Of a DNA stretch of 64,000 nt, positions 59,330 through 64,000 are shown piece after piece. Each line of letters opens with the position of its first letter. Positions within the stretch are counted from its first letter, which is position 1. Under the pieces are notes generated by a model. It ran no database searches, had not been told where the DNA came from, and saw only the letters and a list, made by a program, of their open reading frames with translations. Source of the DNA: Euclidia mi (taxonomy: Eukaryota; Arthropoda; Insecta; Lepidoptera; Erebidae); contig OX123199.2 in the NCBI GenBank assembly GCA_944739405.2, forward strand, positions 4,639,898 through 4,703,897, read 5' to 3'. Made by a program: the position numbers and the translations under genes.

Positions 59330-59637
59330 TATATTGATATGTTAATGAAATGAATTAAAAATTTACGATGTATTGCGTGAGCAGCGACTCTCGAACTTAC
59401 AGTTTACAAACTTGGGCACGATTATCGTGTGCCACACTTGCCTACTTTTGCATAATAGTAATTTGCTTATCTGCCCACATCCCTGTAAATATTTCCACGG
59501 GGCGCACCCACTTAGTACACCAGGTGTCGGCTCATATGATGTATCGCTGTTATTGAGACGTATTAATGTTTAGATTTACGCTATTTCTGGGTCTTTGATG
59601 AATAGGACATAAATAATATACTACATATATCATAGAC

Positions 59638-59765
59638 TCATGGCTGTTTCCCGAAGGGGTAGGCAGGGACTACAAAACGCCATTTGCAACAATCCTGACA
59701 TATCTCTCTTGCTTCATTCACTCTCATCCAATTTCTCATGCATGCTCTTCGGCAATACACTAATC
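59638..59765 (-). pseudogene. RTE-like LINE 3' fragment
   Basis: In reverse: RRACMRNWMRVNEAREICQD then CCKWRFVVPAYPFGKQP and a stop, the same terminus as the LINE copies at 11674 and 61390. Confidence 0.78.
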
Positions 59766-59769
59766 CATG

Positions 59770-61380
59770 TATAATCTTGGCCTTGATATTGTTTTAATGT
59801 GGAACCTTAAGCACATAATGTTTATGAAAGCTTTTGATGGGATGGATAATGCTGATGGACATATCTAGTCCTATCGGGCTAGGAGATAAGGGTTAAGTAT
59901 AAAAACAGTTCATTGATCAAATTAATACTAAATTCATATGCCATATTGTAAATAATTATGCCTATCATATAAATTATGAATGCCACGAATTATAGGCTTC
60001 AATTTAGTGTTTATTTTCTATCGAAGTATTTAACTTCGTCTTCGGTTATTGAACTTTTCTTGGCACAAAGTCACATCCCTAGTGAAAATAAGGTCTATAG
60101 ATTAGCTTCCTTATCGTGAAATGATTTATTAAAATATTCTTGCATGCTCATCAACATCATTATTTCAAACAGATGAGGTTCATTGTGAGCTTACGCTGAG
60201 AGATTATCCTAAACATACACAGGTATTCGTGTCACTTCAAAACTCGATATGCATTATCTGTGATGCAAGTGGATATGGTTCTACTAATTGCTGCACCACC
60301 ACTACTTGCGAAAAAGTACTTGAGCATGTCCGATTAAATTCTTCGGCGCTTTATACCTCGGATATAACTTACAACAGTTTCCTAATTATAGGAAGATCAT
60401 ATTGTAAGCCGGTTTACATTGTTAGTTGGCGATTGATCTCGCCACTTATTAGTGACTCCTGTCTGCTCCTTGTTACTCGGAAAGGTTCTCCATTATTTTT
60501 GCATATATAGACGAAGGACTCTGACGTAGGTATGTTGATTTTAAAGGTAACATTTATTTCGGTCCATGTCTCTTCTTTACTTAGAAGATGGACAATATGA
60601 ACAAGGAACACTTCTGTGGTTTTTTGCCTGTAGGTACAATTTGGCAAACGCGCCTGATGTGCTGTCTCTGTTTCTATGGAGACGGTAAGTTATTTTGGAT
60701 ACATGCAAGTTAGCCGCAGTAAAACATGACCTGCATTACGATAATCTATCTTGATAAGCTTTGAAGTAGCGCGTGGCTACCAACGGTAGCGCGTTGCGGT
60801 CACTGAGTATCGAATGGCTGCGACCGGTTGCGATTAAAAATCATGTAAACAACTTTTCGCCAGGCACCGTTGGCTGTTGTATGAAGTTGGGGGTGGATTT
60901 CCCGGTCCGTCTAAAGATACGGATAACGTATTGACACTAATTAAGCCCAAAGCCCACACATTTTTAGCAGTTGTATACTTAGATTGTAAGATGAATATCG
61001 GCCCAGCACAATAGCGTACAAACAACCGGCCGAACGTATAATTATCTTATTATTTTGTACTCTCCCCTATTCTGAGCACACGTTTTCTACACAAAAAACA
61101 GTATTCGTTGATGGTTTACAAATCGAAGCTGTTATTTGATCTGTGTATTCGGAAATGTTGGGTAAGCGTCCGTCTGTCCATGGTGTACTAGATCCACCCG
61201 CGTTACGTGGAAAATTATAGTGTACCTACCTGTACGTGAACGTTCTACAATACACCCGTAATGTATACGTCTACCTCATAAGTGTTTGGATATCAGTCCT
61301 TACTTATTTTCTCAGAAACGAAATGTATAGATTTGATTAACGTGAAAAATGATCTAGATTTGATTAACGTGAAACTTAAT
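59770..61380. other. Last fry intron: nothing recognised
   Basis: AT-rich sequence with short open frames (for example 60229-60510) lacking family resemblance. A 20-bp direct repeat, TAGATTTGATTAACGTGAAA, at 61327 and 61353 sits at the 5' edge of the LINE. Confidence 0.4.
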
Positions 61381-61389
61381 TTGATGATC

Positions 61390-62977
61390 GAAAGAACGGC
61401 GATAGAGACACCGATAGCTGAAGTGAATTGTAATGATAGCAATGATGAAAGCTTTATTGGCGTGGATGAGATCGTGAAGGCACTGGGAAGTATGAAAGTC
61501 GGTAAGGCTGCAGGATATGATAGGATTACAGTCGAAATGCCGAAGGCTGGACAGGGCATCATAGTTGGTCAGTTGCAGCGGTTATATAACTTGTGTTGGA
61601 ACACCGGCCGAGTACCTAATGACTGGACCACAGCTGTAGTTGTGCCTCTTTATAAAGGGAAAGGCTCGCAACAAGACTGCAAAAACTATAGAGGCATTAG
61701 CCTTCTCAGCATTGTTGGCAAATTGTATGCAAAGGTACTTATTGAAAGAGTTATGGAAGTAACCGACAAGAAAATATGGGATGTACAAGCGGGATTCCGA
61801 AAGGGTATGGGATGCACGGATCAGGTTTTTTCCTTGCGAAGCATAGCCGGAAAATTTTTGGCCAAAGGTCAAAAGGTCTATTGCGCATTCGTGGATTTGG
61901 AAAAGGCTTACGATAAAGTGGTGAGGAATGAAATGTGGTGTGGGTGTGTGAGGATAAACGGAGCATACACTGACTGGTTTACCATCGATAAAGGTGTTAG
62001 ACAGGGATGTGTAGCGTCGCCGTAGCTGTTTAACCTCTTCATGGACAGATGTTTGCAAGATTTAAAACATAGTGACTGCGGATTAAGGATGAATGGGTTA
62101 CTCGTCAAATGCCTCCTTTATGCTGATGATCAGGTTATACTTGCATCTTCAACGGAGGAGTTGCAGGAGATGGTAACAATCATGCATCATGCGTTAGAAA
62201 GGAAAGGAATGAAAGTGAGTGTAAGTAAAACGAAAGTTATGGTTTTTGAAAAGGAGGAATGCGTTACGGCTTGTAATGTTTTGATCGATGGACAGCGAGT
62301 GGAACAAGTGAATGAGTTTGTTTACTTAGGTACGTTGTTTACAAGAGATGGTAAGAATGAAGCAGATATTGAAAGGAGAGTTAATGCAGGTAATTGTGTG
62401 AATGGAGCTCTGAAGGCGTTTATGAACAGTCAAAACGTGTCCAAAAAGGCACGTTTGGCTGTACATAGAGGTGTGTTAGTGCCTACCCTTATGTATGGTA
62501 GTGAAAGTTGGGTATGGCAGAAGAGATTTGAAAGTAGAATAAATGCTGTAGAAATGAGAGCACTGAGAAGTATGTGTGGTGTGTCTTTGACCGACAGAGT
62601 AAAGAATTGTGTGATACGAGAGTGGTGTGGGGTAAAAGAAGATGTAGTGACAAGCATTGAGAAAGGCATGTTAAGATGGTTTGGGCACATGGAGAGGATG
62701 GATGACGATAGACTGACAAAGAAGATATATCAGGCTAGTGTGAATGGGACAGGACAAAGGGGAAGACCTAGGAGAACGTTCTCTGACCAGATTGGAGACA
62801 TACTGAAAAAAGGACAAGTCAGAAGTACCCTTAACAGAAGAGCATGCATGAGAAACTTGATGGGAGTGAGTGAAGCAAGTGAGGTATGTCAGGATCGTTG
62901 CAAATGGCGTTCCGTAGTCTCTGCCTACCCCTCCGGGAAACAGGCGTGAGTCTATGTATGTACATATGTATGTATGT
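61390..62977 (+). pseudogene. RTE-like LINE, 5'-truncated, nearly intact (copy 2)
   Basis: Reverse transcriptase through to the end of the protein. Motifs: LYKGKGSQQDCKNYRGISLL, AGFRKGMGCTDQVFSLR, motif A FVDLEKAYDKV with its Asp intact, VRQGCVASP, motif C CLLYADDQVILASS, then FVYLGTLFTRDGKNEADIER, LVPTLMYGSESWVWQKR and MLRWFGHMERMDDDRLTKK. Stop at 62947-62949 after YPSGKQA, then an ATGT-repeat tail. Only one nonsense change (TGG to TAG, 62023-62025) and one in-frame deletion of about 75 bp after KVVRNEMW break it; the endonuclease half is missing. Much younger-looking than copy 1. Confidence 0.9.
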
Positions 62978-62979
62978 TA

Positions 62980-64000
62980 ATTTGATTAACATGGTCAAAT
63001 GCCTGAGTATGACCTCTTTACTATGTGTAACAGTATAACTTGATCTTATGTTTAGGGTGATAGGGATTGATAAGATTACAATGGTCAACATCTCACAAGG
63101 GTCGTGGGTAATTGTCGAGTGGGCATATCTAGAGGTGCTCGTGTAGCAGATTTTGTAAGCGGCCTGTCTAGCTGTAAGTCGTACAGAGGTTGCACTAAAG
63201 TAATTGATATTTCGATAATACCACTGTTCAATAGAAAGGTATTTCATCTTTGTTTTCTTTCATTAACACGATTCAGACCCTTTACATAATCTTTAGTATA
63301 TAATACCACTGTTCATTTCGTAATTGTAAAATAATAAAACAAAGTTTCATGGATTAAAACTACCTACTAGATCGCCAGAATAAATTGAATGAGCTTTTTT
63401 AATTTTTTAACGTATTTGATCCATTTCAATCGTATTGCCGTTTCCATCAACTTAATAACATTTGAGCCGAGTACACAGTTTAATAAAATTCTAGGATTTA
63501 TTCCAAGTAGCTACGTAATTTTGTTAGCATGCCTAAAACAGCAGAAATAGCTTCTTCTTGATCTCCCTTTCTCTTAAGTATCTTAAGATATAGTAATAGA
63601 AAGCATTAATTTTCAATGAATTTTTTATCCATTCGCCTAGAACTTAATCCCAGTAAATGTGAAATTTTCATTAACGATAACTTAGACAAATCCGATATAC
63701 TTTCTAAATTTCAATATCTGGCTCCAAATATTACTCACGATGAAAAATTTCTCTTCGCCTCCTTGGGTCCCCAATATTAGACAAAGGTTTCGATTCTTTT
63801 ACACAGGATAAAAATCAAAATTTTTGTGAAATATCAGACAGGTTACTCAAAATTAATATGCATTCGGCTTTTACTATAATCAAGTACTTATTGTCTTTTT
63901 GTGCCTAAATTTACACACGCTCTTCGATCTTCCCCTTTTTGGAAAAACCAATGTGCTCTTGCCCAAATTGACAAACTTATACAAATTACTTTAAGCAAAA
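62980..64000. other. Last fry intron, end of window: nothing recognised
   Basis: AT-rich sequence without repeat heads, exons or long open frames. Confidence 0.45.

Overview
The window is insect nuclear DNA, most probably from a moth or butterfly. It holds one large, GC-rich, multi-exon host gene embedded in AT-rich introns full of transposable elements. The lepidopteran assignment is an inference from the SINE and Helitron families and from the codon style of the host gene; I could not run a search.

Host gene. I recognise 21 coding exons of furry (fry; FRY/MOR2/PAG1/Tao3p family) on the + strand between 4326 and 46993. Splicing them at the GT/AG sites given here yields one open frame of about 1,298 codons, and every exon junction is phase-compatible. 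This is the N-terminal ~40% of a protein usually about 3,000-3,500 residues long. The gene enters the window already spliced (acceptor at 4325) and leaves it in an intron of at least 17 kb (46994 to the end). Furry is the HEAT/Armadillo-like scaffold of NDR-family kinases (Tricornered with Mob in flies), controlling actin-rich cell extensions, bristle and wing-hair shape and dendrite tiling.

Layout. 1-4325: upstream intron or leader region with two SINEs. 4.4-14.1 kb: intron 1, with an inverted pair of repeats around a dead Helitron helicase and a broken RTE-like LINE carrying a nested MITE. 14.1-26.5 kb: exons 2-15, compact, with SINEs and a three-level nest (mini-Helitron in Harbinger element in SINE). 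26.5-37.0 kb: intron 15, with a Tc1/mariner-type element, a Helitron packed with AAGATGGCGG repeats, a candidate extra fry exon (31390-31479) and a 1.13-kb Mutator-like foldback element. 37.0-39.4 kb: exons 16-19. 39.4-46.6 kb: intron 19 with SINEs, a Harbinger MITE, a mariner remnant and Tc1-type MITEs. 46.6-47.0 kb: exons 20-21. 47-64 kb: the last intron, with SINEs, paired MITEs, an unclassified TIR element, a P-like THAP element with a Helitron inside it, a 392-bp tandem duplication, three LINE 3' fragments and a second, better preserved RTE-like LINE.

Main points of interest. (1) Pieces of fry exons have been copied next to the originals several times (exons 2, 11, 19, and possibly exon 16), including a duplicated splice donor. 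(2) SINE families share heads and tails in different combinations, and their 3' ends match the 3' end of the RTE-like LINE in the same window. (3) Two Helitrons carry arrays of perfect YY1/Pleiohomeotic-type motifs into fry introns. (4) Several DNA elements can be delimited exactly, with target-site duplications, from sequence alone. No CRISPR array, rRNA, intact tRNA gene or complete functional transposase was found.
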